Shown here: positions 33,673 through 41,695 of the stretch, piece after piece | Position numbering within the stretch: the first letter of the stretch is position 1 | Layout of the letters: every line of letters begins with the position of its first letter | DNA from: Shinella lacus | GTDB taxonomy: Bacteria > Pseudomonadota > Alphaproteobacteria > Rhizobiales > Rhizobiaceae | DNA: 64,000 nucleotides | NCBI RefSeq assembly: GCF_010994755.1 | Contig: NZ_WHSB02000006.1 | Coordinates: 124,001 to 188,000 of the forward strand | Direction: 5' to 3' | The notes under the pieces: model-generated | The model's input: only the letters and a program-made list of their open reading frames with translations | Database searches by the model: none | What the model was told of the DNA's origin: nothing | Program-made: the position numbers and the translations under genes

Positions 33673-34433
33673 CAGAGCATGCCTCCATCGACGATAAGCG
33701 TCTGTGCGGTGATGGCGGCGGAGGCTTCCGACGCCAGGAAAAGACAGGGGCCGACCATGTCGTCGGCCGTCAGGGAGCGCTTCAGGCATTGCCGCTCGAT
33801 GCCGCCGGCAATCGCCGCCTCGTCGATCCACAGGCGCTTCTGGCGCTCGGTCAACACCATGCCGGGCAGGATGGCGTTGACGCGGATTTTCTCCGGGCCG
33901 AGCCGGCCGGCGAGCGACTTGGTGAGGCCGACGATGCCGGCCTTGGCCGCCGCATAACCGGGAAACTCGCCCATGTTCAGCAGGTAGGCGATCGAGGAGA
34001 AATTGACGATCGCGCCGCCGCCGGCCTGCCGCATGAACGGGGCGACGGCCTGCGCGGCGAAGAAGTGGGGACGCAGGTTGACCGTCTGGTTGTCGTCCCA
34101 ATAGTCCGGTTCGACGGTGTCGAGATCATGCCGGTCGTCGCGCGCGGCATTGTTGACGAGCACGCGAATGCCGCCGAGCACCGCCGCCGCCTCGGTGATC
34201 GCGCTGCGCAAAGCCGCGATATCGCGCAGGTCCGCCCGTATGAAATGCGGCAGGTGGTCGACCTTGCCGTCAAGATCAGAGACGAGGGCGCGGCTCTCCG
34301 CCTCGGCAATGTCGACGAAGGCGACGCGCGCATCTTCGGCGGCAAAACCCGCCACCAGTGCCGCCCCGATGCCCGATCCGCCGCCGGTGATGAAAACGCC
34401 CTGTCCTGCGAGGTCCGAATAGCGGCTCGCCAT
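33672..34433 (-). CDS. SDR oxidoreductase, probable galactose 1-dehydrogenase
   Basis: A 253-residue classical short-chain dehydrogenase: cofactor loop VFITGGGSGIGAALVAGFA (TGxxxGxG, near residue 16), VNNAARDD near 90, catalytic Ser in IVNFSSIAYLLNM near 140 and YAAAKAG (YxxxK) near 156, then the loop VNAILPGMVLTERQ. I recall this sequence as close to the Rhizobium D-galactose dehydrogenase. Acidic Asp at the end of the second strand (VAFVDIAEAES) suggests NAD preference. First gene of the galactose operon, divergent from the IclR regulator. ATG at 34433 with GGGAG upstream is preferred to the GTG at 34439. Confidence 0.88.
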   Translation of the reverse strand: MASRYSDLAGQGVFITGGGSGIGAALVAGFAAEDARVAFVDIAEAESRALVSDLDGKVDHLPHFIRADLRDIAALRSAITEAAAVLGGIRVLVNNAARDDRHDLDTVEPDYWDDNQTVNLRPHFFAAQAVAPFMRQAGGGAIVNFSSIAYLLNMGEFPGYAAAKAGIVGLTKSLAGRLGPEKIRVNAILPGMVLTERQKRLWIDEAAIAGGIERQCLKRSLTADDMVGPCLFLASEASAAITAQTLIVDGGML

Positions 34434-34453
34434 CGTCACGCTCCCGACATAAA

Positions 34454-34496
34454 TTCCATTATTTGGAACTGAGTTTGATTATTCGGAATTATTCCG
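34454..34496. promoter_or_regulatory. two palindromes in the SDR/IclR divergent promoter
   Basis: TTCC-ATTATTT-GGAA (34454-34468) and CGGAA-TTA-TTCCG (34484-34496) are both perfect dyads, built from the same TTCC/GGAA halves, with centres about 29 bases apart. They fill an A/T-rich gap between the divergent galactose operon and its IclR gene, a natural place for IclR binding sites. Confidence 0.6.
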
Positions 34497-34538
34497 TTAC
34501 TATACGCCTCTGTCAAGGGATCGGCGGGAGCTGCGACA

Positions 34539-35333
34539 ATGGAACCGGAACGGCAGGACGAGGGCGGTGCGGCCACCGGCACGCTCGGAAAGGCGATCGC
34601 CGTGCTGGAGACGGTGGCGCTTGCCGACCGCCCCATGCGCTTCACCGACGTGCTCGCCGTCAGCGGCCAGCCGCGCGGCACGCTGCACCGCCAGCTTTCC
34701 CATCTGGTGCAGGAGGGGCTCCTGGAACTGCGCCCCGACCATTCCTATACGCCCGGCCTGCGCCTGCTGAAACTCGCCTCCGCCAGCTGGGCGCGCAACG
34801 AATTCCGCGCCGTCGCCGCGCCCTTTCTCGAAGCGCTGCACCGGGAGACCGGCGAGACCGTGCATCTCGGGGTCCTGCGCGGGCGGGAAATCATCTATCT
34901 CGACAAGGTGGAGAGCCGGCAGGCCGTGCGCATGAATTCGCAGATCGGCAACGCCTCGCCGGTCTATTGCACCGGCGTCGGCAAGGCGGCGTTGTCGGTG
35001 CTCGATGCGGCCGCGCTCAATGCCATCCTGTCGGGCCTGGAATTCCGCCGCTTTACGCCGCAGACGCTCGCCGACCGAGCGTCGCTTCTCGCCGAACTTT
35101 CGGAAATCCGGGCGAGCGGCATAGCCTTCGACCGGGAGGAGCACGAGCCCGGCATCCGCTGCGTCGCAGCCCCGGTCTTCGATGCCGGCCGCGCGCTTTT
35201 CGCGGGCGTTTCGGTGACGGGGCCGGCCTATCGGGTCGGGCAGGAGCAGCTCGACGGCTGGGCGCCGCGCGTCAGCCATGCTGCCCGCGCCATCACGGCG
35301 GAACTGGCGGCTCGCCTCGGCCCGCAACGGTAG
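34539..35333 (+). CDS. IclR-family transcriptional regulator of the galactose operon
   Basis: A 264-residue IclR regulator. Residues 15-75 form the winged helix (GKAIAVLETVALADRPMRFTDVLAVSG, then GTLHRQLSHLVQEGLLEL), residues 95-260 the ligand-binding domain (ETVHLGVLRGREIIYLDKVES; YCTGVGKAALSVL; EEHEPGIRCVAAPVFD). Divergent from SDR-dgoK-dgoA-SMP-30, so it most likely controls them, with a galactose pathway intermediate such as KDGal as ligand. Two dyads lie in the shared promoter. Confidence 0.93.
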   Translation: MEPERQDEGGAATGTLGKAIAVLETVALADRPMRFTDVLAVSGQPRGTLHRQLSHLVQEGLLELRPDHSYTPGLRLLKLASASWARNEFRAVAAPFLEALHRETGETVHLGVLRGREIIYLDKVESRQAVRMNSQIGNASPVYCTGVGKAALSVLDAAALNAILSGLEFRRFTPQTLADRASLLAELSEIRASGIAFDREEHEPGIRCVAAPVFDAGRALFAGVSVTGPAYRVGQEQLDGWAPRVSHAARAITAELAARLGPQR

Positions 35334-35595
35334 GTCGAGGTTTGAGGTACGTAAATAATGGCATGGTTGTCTTCGACCCCCATTTTACGGTAAATTAGAA
35401 AATCGCGCTGGACGCGGGATGGGGGCACCATTAGCTTCCCTCTTGGCCGGCTCAGATTTGCGTCGCTCACCCGCGAACTTGAGGCGCGGTTCATCTTACA
35501 TACTTGCATTGGGATACGGGGGTTCCTGAAGCAAGCAGTGCATCGTGTCGGCATGTTTTGCCGCACGTTCGCGTGCGTGCTGAAGGAAAATGGAT
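35334..35595. other. intergenic leader region upstream of the first LuxR gene
   Basis: No ORF is supported. A small dyad TTTAC-G-GTAAA lies at 35384-35394 and the palindrome TACGTA at 35348-35353. Either could be an operator. The region is lower in GC than the flanking genes, as expected of a promoter. Confidence 0.3.
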
Positions 35596-36333
35596 ATGGC
35601 GGATCGATTTCACACGACATCTGCACAGCTTCGGCATCGCTGGGACGTCAGTCCCTCGACTCTGGGCTCGGAGGAGGATGTTGCCGAGACGCTGGATGGC
35701 CTCGCCAAGCATTATGGCTTTCGCAGCTACCTGCTGATCAACGTTCCTTCCGAAACGTCGACCGATTTCTCCTCCAATGTGCTGCTGACGTCCTGGCCGG
35801 ACGAGATGCTCAAGACATACGACCATGCCGGCCTGATTTTCGGCAGCCCCGTCATTGAGCGACTGCGCCAGAGCACCAACCCTTTCACCTATGATGCGGA
35901 CCGCACGAACCGTGGGCGGATCGATGGCAAGTCGGCGATTGCAGCTTGCCTCTTCGATCAGCACGGCCTGTCGCGCGGGGCCTATTTCCCGGCGCACAAT
36001 TCGGCCGGCCTGCGCGGCGCGCTTGCCTTCGGCGGCACGCGCGAAACCCTCAATCCGCGTGAAATGGCCGAGCTCAACGCGGTCGCCAACCTCATCTTCA
36101 CCGAGGTCGTCGACCTGCGCGCCGGGCGCCGGCAGAACGTCTCTCTCTCGCGCCGCGAGATCGAGTGCCTGTCCTGGGCTTCTGCCGGGAAAACCAGTGT
36201 CGAGATGTCGGAAATTCTCGGCCTGTCGGAATATACGGTCAACCACTATCTCAACCGGGCGACGCGCAAGCTTGATGCCGTCAACCGGGTCCAGGCGGTC
36301 GCAAAGGCGATCCGCGCCGGACTTTTGAACTGA
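35596..36333 (+). CDS. LuxR-type regulator with autoinducer-binding-like domain (solo, copy 1)
   Basis: A 245-residue protein: residues about 20-165 resemble the LuxR autoinducer-binding fold (HYGFRSYLLINVPSE; TSWPDEMLKTYDHAGLI; SPVIERLRQSTNPFTYD), residues 175-245 the LuxR/FixJ DNA-binding domain (LSRREIECLSWASAGKTSVEMSEILGLSEYTVNHYL). At the position of the invariant ligand Asp-Pro pair it has Ser-Pro, and Tyr replaces the second conserved Trp. No luxI-type synthase is nearby, so it is a solo regulator with altered or no AHL binding. The ATG at 35596 has AGGA eight bases upstream; the ATG at 35590 is too close to it. A second paralogue follows. Confidence 0.9.
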   Translation: MADRFHTTSAQLRHRWDVSPSTLGSEEDVAETLDGLAKHYGFRSYLLINVPSETSTDFSSNVLLTSWPDEMLKTYDHAGLIFGSPVIERLRQSTNPFTYDADRTNRGRIDGKSAIAACLFDQHGLSRGAYFPAHNSAGLRGALAFGGTRETLNPREMAELNAVANLIFTEVVDLRAGRRQNVSLSRREIECLSWASAGKTSVEMSEILGLSEYTVNHYLNRATRKLDAVNRVQAVAKAIRAGLLN

Positions 36334-36417
36334 TGCACAAAAAAACCTTGCGATCTTCTGGAACACGTGCGGCTCGGCTCCAGTTGCTCAAGGCTAAGAA
36401 CAAAATTGCGGGGGACC

Positions 36418-37161
36418 ATGACAGCTGACGAGACAAGCAGTACCGACAACCAGCTACAGGACGAGGGCAGCGACATCGCCGCCCTCGAAACGCAGTTCGA
36501 TATCGTGCGCTATATGCGGCGCAAGTGCGAGGAATACGGGCTCAAATTCTTCATCGTCTTCAACCTGCCGGGCTTCGAGGCGGAAAAGCTGTCGGCCTAT
36601 TCCATCGTCAGCAACTGGCCGCAGGAAATTCTCGCCAAATACGATGCCCTGCGCATGGTGCGCCACTCCGCCGGAATCCGGAAGCTGCGGCTCACCACGG
36701 TGCCTTTTACGTATGACATGCGCGAATGGATCGGCGAATCCTCCGAGCAGGCGGATTTTACCGAACTGCTCGACATGATGACCAATCACGGCATGCTGGT
36801 CGGCCATTTCTTCCCGGTCCACGATGCACTCGGCAATCGCGGCGCGGTCGTCTGGGGCGGCGAGGGCCCAACGCTGGCACGCGACGACCGGCTGATGCTG
36901 CAGATGATCTCCGTGCACCTGTTCAACCGCCTGGCCGAGATCGGTGCGGCGTGGAAATCCGGCCAGGTGGTGCTCACCGAACGCGAGATCCAGTGCCTGA
37001 GCTGGACGGCGGCGGGCAAGACGAGCCTGGAGATCGCCGAAATCCTCGGCCTTTCCGAGCACACGGTGAACCACTATCTCAACCAGGTCACCCGCAAGCT
37101 GGAAGCGGTCAACCGCACCCAGGCGGTGGTCAAGGCGATCCGCCGCGGGCTGATCGCCTGA
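36418..37161 (+). CDS. LuxR-type regulator with autoinducer-binding-like domain (solo, copy 2)
   Basis: A 247-residue paralogue of the preceding gene, 84 bp downstream. N-terminal domain: EEYGLKFFIVFNLPGFEAEKLS; VSNWPQEILAKYDALRMV; then RKLRLTTVPFTYDMREW. C-terminal HTH: LTEREIQCLSWTAAGKTSLEIAEILGLSEHTVNHYL. The ligand Asp-Pro pair is replaced by Ser-Ala, further from canonical AHL receptors than copy 1. ATG at 36418 is preceded by GGGGGACC. The two genes are in the same direction as apbC, which follows 102 bp later. Target genes unknown. Confidence 0.9.
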   Translation: MTADETSSTDNQLQDEGSDIAALETQFDIVRYMRRKCEEYGLKFFIVFNLPGFEAEKLSAYSIVSNWPQEILAKYDALRMVRHSAGIRKLRLTTVPFTYDMREWIGESSEQADFTELLDMMTNHGMLVGHFFPVHDALGNRGAVVWGGEGPTLARDDRLMLQMISVHLFNRLAEIGAAWKSGQVVLTEREIQCLSWTAAGKTSLEIAEILGLSEHTVNHYLNQVTRKLEAVNRTQAVVKAIRRGLIA

Positions 37162-37263
37162 GCTTTCTGTCACAGGGAAATTCGTTTGGCGATGGCCGTC
37201 CCGTACACTATCTACGGGGGCAGGGCTGTGGTTTGACGCCACGACAGGACGATCGAGGGTTTC

Positions 37264-38463
37264 ATGACGGATGTAAGCAAGGAACAGGTGCTGGAACGGT
37301 TGCGCACGGTGCGCGGGCCGGAGATGGACGGCAATATCGTCGATCTCGGCCTCGTCTCGGACGTCTTCATCTCCGACGGCAAGGCCTATTTCTCGATCAC
37401 CGTGCCTGCCGACCGCGCCCGTGAGCTCGATCCGATGCGCGCCGCCGCCGAGCGTGTCGTCAAGGAAATCCCCGGCATCAAGGCCGCCATGGTGGCCTTG
37501 ACCGCCGACAAGCGCGCTGCCACCGGCCCCGCCGCCACGCGCGCACCCGCCCCGCCGCCGCCGGGCCGCGGCGACTCCGGCCATTCTCATGCGGGCCACT
37601 CCCACGCAGGCCATGCCCACGCGGCACCCGCCCAGCCGCAGCAGCGCGCAAAATCTGGCATTCCGGGTGTGGGCGCCATCATCGCGGTTGCCTCCGGCAA
37701 GGGCGGCGTCGGCAAGTCGACCACCGCGGTCAACCTGGCGCTCGGGTTCAAGGTCAATGGCCTGCGGGTCGGCATTCTCGATGCCGATATCTACGGCCCC
37801 TCCATGCCGAGGCTTCTCCAGATTTCCGGCCGGCCGCAGCAGATCGACGGCCGTATCATCAAGCCGATGGAGAATTACGGCATCAAGGTCATGTCGATGG
37901 GCTTCCTCGTCGACGAGGAAGTGGCGATGATCTGGCGCGGGCCGATGATCCAGTCGGCGCTGATGCAGATGCTGCGCGAGGTCGCCTGGGGCGAGCTCGA
38001 CGTGCTCGTCGTCGACATGCCGCCCGGCACGGGCGATGCCCAGCTCACCATGGCCCAGCAGGTGCCGCTCGCCGGTGCCGTCATCGTCTCGACGCCGCAG
38101 GACCTCGCGCTGATCGACGCGCGAAAAGGTCTCAACATGTTCAACAAGGTCGAGGTGCCGGTGCTCGGCATCGTCGAGAACATGAGCTATTTCATCGCGC
38201 CCGACACCGGCAACCGCTACGACATCTTCGGCCATGGCGGCGCGCGCAAGGAAGCGGAACGCATCGGCGTGCCCTTCCTCGGCGAGGTGCCGCTGACCAT
38301 GGATATCCGCGAGACCTCCGATGCCGGCACGCCGGTCGTCGTCTCCAACCCGGACGGTGCGGCGGCAAAGACCTACCGCGCCATCGCCACCCGGGTCTGG
38401 GAGGAACTGCAGGCGGTGCAGGGCAAGGGTGGGCGCGGCGCCCCGGCCATCGTCTTCGAATAG
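37264..38463 (+). CDS. apbC: Mrp/ApbC iron-sulfur carrier ATPase
   Basis: P-loop NTPase that carries or inserts Fe-S clusters. The 399-residue protein has an N-terminal DUF59/MIP18 domain (residues 1-85, VLERLRTVRGPEMDGNIVDLGLV), a linker, then the ATPase with the deviant Walker A VASGKGGVGKSTTAVNLALG near 145, ILDADIYGPSMPRLL near 172, DVLVVDMPPGTGDAQLTM near 253 and VENMSYF near 305. The cluster-binding Cys pair usual after VENMSYF in many Mrp proteins (CxxC) is absent here (IAPDTGNRYDIF). Odd: the linker is His-rich (GHSHAGHSHAGHAHA, residues about 107-121), a possible metal-binding strip. Confidence 0.95.
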   Translation: MTDVSKEQVLERLRTVRGPEMDGNIVDLGLVSDVFISDGKAYFSITVPADRARELDPMRAAAERVVKEIPGIKAAMVALTADKRAATGPAATRAPAPPPPGRGDSGHSHAGHSHAGHAHAAPAQPQQRAKSGIPGVGAIIAVASGKGGVGKSTTAVNLALGFKVNGLRVGILDADIYGPSMPRLLQISGRPQQIDGRIIKPMENYGIKVMSMGFLVDEEVAMIWRGPMIQSALMQMLREVAWGELDVLVVDMPPGTGDAQLTMAQQVPLAGAVIVSTPQDLALIDARKGLNMFNKVEVPVLGIVENMSYFIAPDTGNRYDIFGHGGARKEAERIGVPFLGEVPLTMDIRETSDAGTPVVVSNPDGAAAKTYRAIATRVWEELQAVQGKGGRGAPAIVFE

Positions 38464-38503
38464 GCGAACCTTTCGGTCCCCAACCGCGTTCAGCGCCGTG
38501 AGC

Positions 38504-38531
38504 TTGATTTTTATGTTGCGCCGCGCAATAT
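38504..38531 (+). promoter_or_regulatory. possible corA promoter and leader hairpins
   Basis: TTGATT (38504-38509), 16 bases, CAATAT (38526-38531) is a plausible promoter. It overlaps the dyad GCCGCGC-AATAT-GCGCGGC (38520-38538), and a small hairpin CCGCC-ACA-GGCGG follows at 38544-38556, so the corA leader is structured. Confidence 0.35.
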
Positions 38532-38578
38532 GCGCGGCCAACCCCGCCACAGGCGGCGTTCAATCAGGAGTGTGAGCG

Positions 38579-38608
38579 ATGGTCCGTTCCGGAGCCATTC
38601 GCCGGTGA
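38579..38608 (+). CDS. 9-residue leader peptide coupled to corA
   Basis: ATG at 38579 with a strong AGGAG eight bases upstream opens a nine-codon frame, MVRSGAIRR, ending in a TGA that overlaps the corA GTG start (GTGA, 38605-38608). The good ribosome-binding site belongs to this short frame; corA itself starts with GTG. Translation of corA may therefore depend on ribosomes finishing the leader. Mg transporters in enterobacteria (mgtA, corA) have leader ORFs, but this one is not known to be homologous. Confidence 0.5.
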   Translation: MVRSGAIRR

Positions 38609-39585
38609 TCACGGTTTTCCGTCCCAACGGCGAGGCATGCACCCTGCCGGCGGAAAGCGATTCCGCCGCCGCCGAGATTCTCGATCGTGCCGTGTGGGTG
38701 GACCTCATGGAGCCGACCCGCGACGACGAGGCGCTGATCGAGCGGGCGCTCAGGATCGACGTGCCCACCCGCGACGAACTCAAGGACATCGAGCCGTCGA
38801 GCCGCCTCTACACCGACGGCAACGCGACCTACATGACCGCCTCGCTGATGGTGAAGGCCGAAAGCGACCTGCCGCACCTGACCGACGTCGCCTTCATCCT
38901 GACGTCGGACAGGCTTTTGACCGTGCGTTATGCCGAGCCGCGCTCGTTCTCGCTGTTCAAGGCCGGCATGCACCGCATCCCGGGCGGCTGTGCCTCGCCG
39001 ACCGTGCTGATCACGCGGCTTCTCGAAACCATCGCCGACCGCACCGCCGAAATCCTGGAGATCGCGGTCGGTCGTGCCGACAAGCTCTCGCTGGAGGTTT
39101 TCGGCAACCACCATCTCAGCCGTCGCCCGGCGCACTACCTGGAAGACCGCGTCGTGCAGGTCTCCGCGCTGCACCGGCTTGTGGCCAAGGCGCGCGACAG
39201 CCTCATGTCGCTCTCACGCATGCTGACCTTCCTGCATGGCGTGCCGGCGCTGCAATCCGACCGCGAGAGCCTCGAACTCTGCCGCACGGTGACGCGGGAC
39301 GTGCAGTCGTTGTCCGAACATGCAAGCTTCGTCGCCGGCAACATCACCTTCCTGCTCGATGCCTCGCTTGGCCTCATCAATCTCGAGCAGAACGCCATCA
39401 TCAAGATCTTCTCGATCGCCTCCGTCGTGCTGCTCCCGCCGACGCTGATCGCCTCGACCTACGGCATGAACTTTGAATTCATGCCAGAACTGCACATTGC
39501 CTATGCCTACCCGCTGACGCTGGCGGCCATGCTGCTGTCGGCCATCCTCCCGTTCTTCTTCTTTCGCTGGAAAGGCTGGCTCTAG
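38605..39585 (+). CDS. corA: CorA-family magnesium/divalent cation transporter
   Basis: Forms a pentameric Mg2+ channel in the inner membrane. The 326-residue protein starts [18 protein letters not shown] (GTG), has a long cytosolic alpha/beta and helical domain, and ends with two transmembrane helices: [20 protein letters not shown], the signature [11 protein letters not shown] (GMN motif) and [17 protein letters not shown], then a basic end KGWL. The start is inferred from the family length; the GTG at 38605 overlaps the stop of a leader ORF. Fourteen bases before kup, so Mg and K uptake may be co-expressed. Confidence 0.93.
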   Translation: MITVFRPNGEACTLPAESDSAAAEILDRAVWVDLMEPTRDDEALIERALRIDVPTRDELKDIEPSSRLYTDGNATYMTASLMVKAESDLPHLTDVAFILTSDRLLTVRYAEPRSFSLFKAGMHRIPGGCASPTVLITRLLETIADRTAEILEIAVGRADKLSLEVFGNHHLSRRPAHYLEDRVVQVSALHRLVAKARDSLMSLSRMLTFLHGVPALQSDRESLELCRTVTRDVQSLSEHASFVAGNITFLLDASLGLINLEQNAIIKIFSIASVVLLPPTLIASTYGMNFEFMPELHIAYAYPLTLAAMLLSAILPFFFFRWKGWL

Positions 39586-39599
39586 AGCCTGATCGCCCC

Positions 39600-41501
39600 A
39601 TGCACGAACACGCCGGTAGCGCCCCGCATTCCCACAACAGGGCGCGCACATTGTTCCTTCTCGCCCTCGGCTCCGTTGGCGTCGTCTATGGCGATATCGG
39701 GACGAGCCCGCTTTACGCCTTCCGTGAGGCGCTCCGCCCGGTCGCCGACGACGGCGTCACGCGCGTCGAGGTGATCGGCCTGATCTCGCTGATGATCTGG
39801 ACGCTGACGATCATCGTCACGCTGAAATACGTGCTCTTCCTGCTGCGCGCCGACAACCATGGCGAGGGCGGCACGCTCTCGCTTCTGGCGCTGCTGATGA
39901 AAACGGCGGGCCGCCGCGCCACCGTGCTGTTCTTCATGGGGGCGGCCGGCGCCGCACTCTTCATCGGCGATGCGATGATCACGCCGGCGCTCTCGGTTCT
40001 CTCGGCCGTCGAGGGCCTGAAGCTGGTGACGCCGACGCTCGGCGACTATGTCGTGCCGATTTCCGTGGTCATCCTCGTGCTGCTCTTTGCCGTGCAGTCA
40101 TGGGGCACGGCCGCCGTGTCGCGGTTCTTCGGGCCGATCACCGCGGTCTGGTTCATCGTCATGGGCGTCGCCGGCATCAACCATATCAGTGACGACCTCG
40201 GCATCCTGGCCGCCTTCAATCCCTATTACGCCGTGCTCTTCATGTATAATGAGGGTTATGTCGGCCTCGTCGTGCTGGGCGCGGTCTTCCTGACCGTCAC
40301 CGGCGCGGAAGCGCTCTACGCCGACCTCGGCCATTTCGGCCGCCGTCCGATCCAGTGGGCCTGGTTCTGTCTGGTCTTCCCGGCGCTGACGCTGAATTAT
40401 CTCGGCCAGGGCGCGCTGGTGCTGGCGCATCCCGAGACGATCGAGAATCCGTTCTTCCTGATGTTCCCGAATTGGGCGCTGCTGCCCGTCGTCATCCTGG
40501 CGACGGCGGCCACCATCATCGCCAGCCAGGCGGTCATCACCGGCGCCTTTTCGCTGACCCGCCAGGCAATCCATCTCGGCTTCCTGCCGCGCATGGAAAT
40601 CTTCCACACATCCGAAACCCAGACCGGCCAGATTTACCTGCCGGGCGTCAACACGGTGCTGCTGTTCGGCGTGATGATGCTGGTCTTCATTTTCGGTTCG
40701 TCCGAGGCGCTCGCGACCGCCTACGGCATCTCGGTCACCGGCGCGATGGTGGTGACGACCGTGCTCGCCTTCGAATTCCTTCGCAAACGCTGGCGCTGGT
40801 CGCTGCTGGCCACCGTCGCCGTGCTGCTGCCGCTCTTCCTGCTCGAATTGACCTTCCTCGGCGCAAACCTGCTCAAGGTGCATGACGGCGGCTATGTGCC
40901 GGTGGCCATCGCCGGTGCCGTCGTGGTGCTGATGTGGACCTGGACGCGCGGCACCCGCATCCTGCGCGACAAGACACGGCGCATCGAGGTGCCGCTGCCG
41001 GCCTTCGTAAAGTCGGTTGAGAAGCAGAGCGCGCATGCGCCGGTGCAGGTCACCGGCACGGCGATCTTCCTGACCAGCGATCCGGATTTTGCGCCCGCGG
41101 CGCTGCTGCACAACATCAAGCACAATCACGTCCTGCACGAGCAGAACTTCATCCTGACCGTCAAGACGTCCAACACGCCGCGCGTCATCCCCGCCGAGCG
41201 ATTCTCGGTGGAGCGGATTTCCGACCGATTCTCGCGGATCGAGATGCGCTTCGGTTTCATGGAGACGCAGAACGTCTCGCACGCGCTCGGCCTTATGCGA
41301 AAGGCGGGGCACAAGTTCGACATCATGTCGACCTCATTCTATCTCGGCCGCCGCAAGCTGGTCCCGGATGCCGAATCGGGCATGCCGATGTGGCAGGACC
41401 GGCTGTTCATCGGCCTCGCCAATATCGCGACCGACCCCTCCGATTACTTCCGCCTGCCGACCAATCGCGTCGTCGAGCTTGGCTCGCACGTCGTCATCTG
41501 A
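39600..41501 (+). CDS. kup: Kup low-affinity potassium uptake protein
   Basis: K+/H+ symporter of the KUP/HAK/KT family. The 633-residue protein starts [20 protein letters not shown] and has the family signature [23 protein letters not shown] in the first membrane segment, about twelve transmembrane helices to residue 455 ([48 protein letters not shown]), and a C-terminal cytosolic domain of about 150 residues. Length is typical. Rhizobia may have more than one kup copy. A GC hairpin follows at 41514-41534. Confidence 0.96.
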   Translation: MHEHAGSAPHSHNRARTLFLLALGSVGVVYGDIGTSPLYAFREALRPVADDGVTRVEVIGLISLMIWTLTIIVTLKYVLFLLRADNHGEGGTLSLLALLMKTAGRRATVLFFMGAAGAALFIGDAMITPALSVLSAVEGLKLVTPTLGDYVVPISVVILVLLFAVQSWGTAAVSRFFGPITAVWFIVMGVAGINHISDDLGILAAFNPYYAVLFMYNEGYVGLVVLGAVFLTVTGAEALYADLGHFGRRPIQWAWFCLVFPALTLNYLGQGALVLAHPETIENPFFLMFPNWALLPVVILATAATIIASQAVITGAFSLTRQAIHLGFLPRMEIFHTSETQTGQIYLPGVNTVLLFGVMMLVFIFGSSEALATAYGISVTGAMVVTTVLAFEFLRKRWRWSLLATVAVLLPLFLLELTFLGANLLKVHDGGYVPVAIAGAVVVLMWTWTRGTRILRDKTRRIEVPLPAFVKSVEKQSAHAPVQVTGTAIFLTSDPDFAPAALLHNIKHNHVLHEQNFILTVKTSNTPRVIPAERFSVERISDRFSRIEMRFGFMETQNVSHALGLMRKAGHKFDIMSTSFYLGRRKLVPDAESGMPMWQDRLFIGLANIATDPSDYFRLPTNRVVELGSHVVI

Positions 41502-41513
41502 CGAAAATGTGAA

Positions 41514-41534
41514 GGGGAGGTGACTGGCCTCCCC
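41514..41534 (+). terminator. hairpin after kup
   Basis: GGGGAGG-TGACTGG-CCTCCCC (41514-41534), 12 bases after the kup stop. Perfect 7-bp GC stem without a T-run. Confidence 0.5.
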
Positions 41535-41549
41535 AATGCGGTTTATCAG

Positions 41550-41574
41550 CATTAACCAAGCATCAAGGTTAATG
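41550..41574. promoter_or_regulatory. CATTAACC/GGTTAATG dyad upstream of the cell-wall hydrolase
   Basis: CATTAACC, nine bases, GGTTAATG (41550-41574): an 8-bp perfect inverted repeat. The same arms and the same inner bases AAGC recur at 57341-57367 before the epimerase gene. TTAA-TGCTTCA-TTTTA, starting in the right arm, also approaches the CtrA pattern TTAA-N7-TTAAC. Likely a regulator site. Confidence 0.45.
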
Positions 41575-41695
41575 CTTCATTTTACCCTGACAACGAGCCG
41601 CTTCGGGCCCGTGCTTCGGCGCGGCAGGGCTCCCATACAGTCAGTTTCGGGCAGGAAGACACGCCATCGCATAGTGGCGGCGTGCCTGCGCATGC

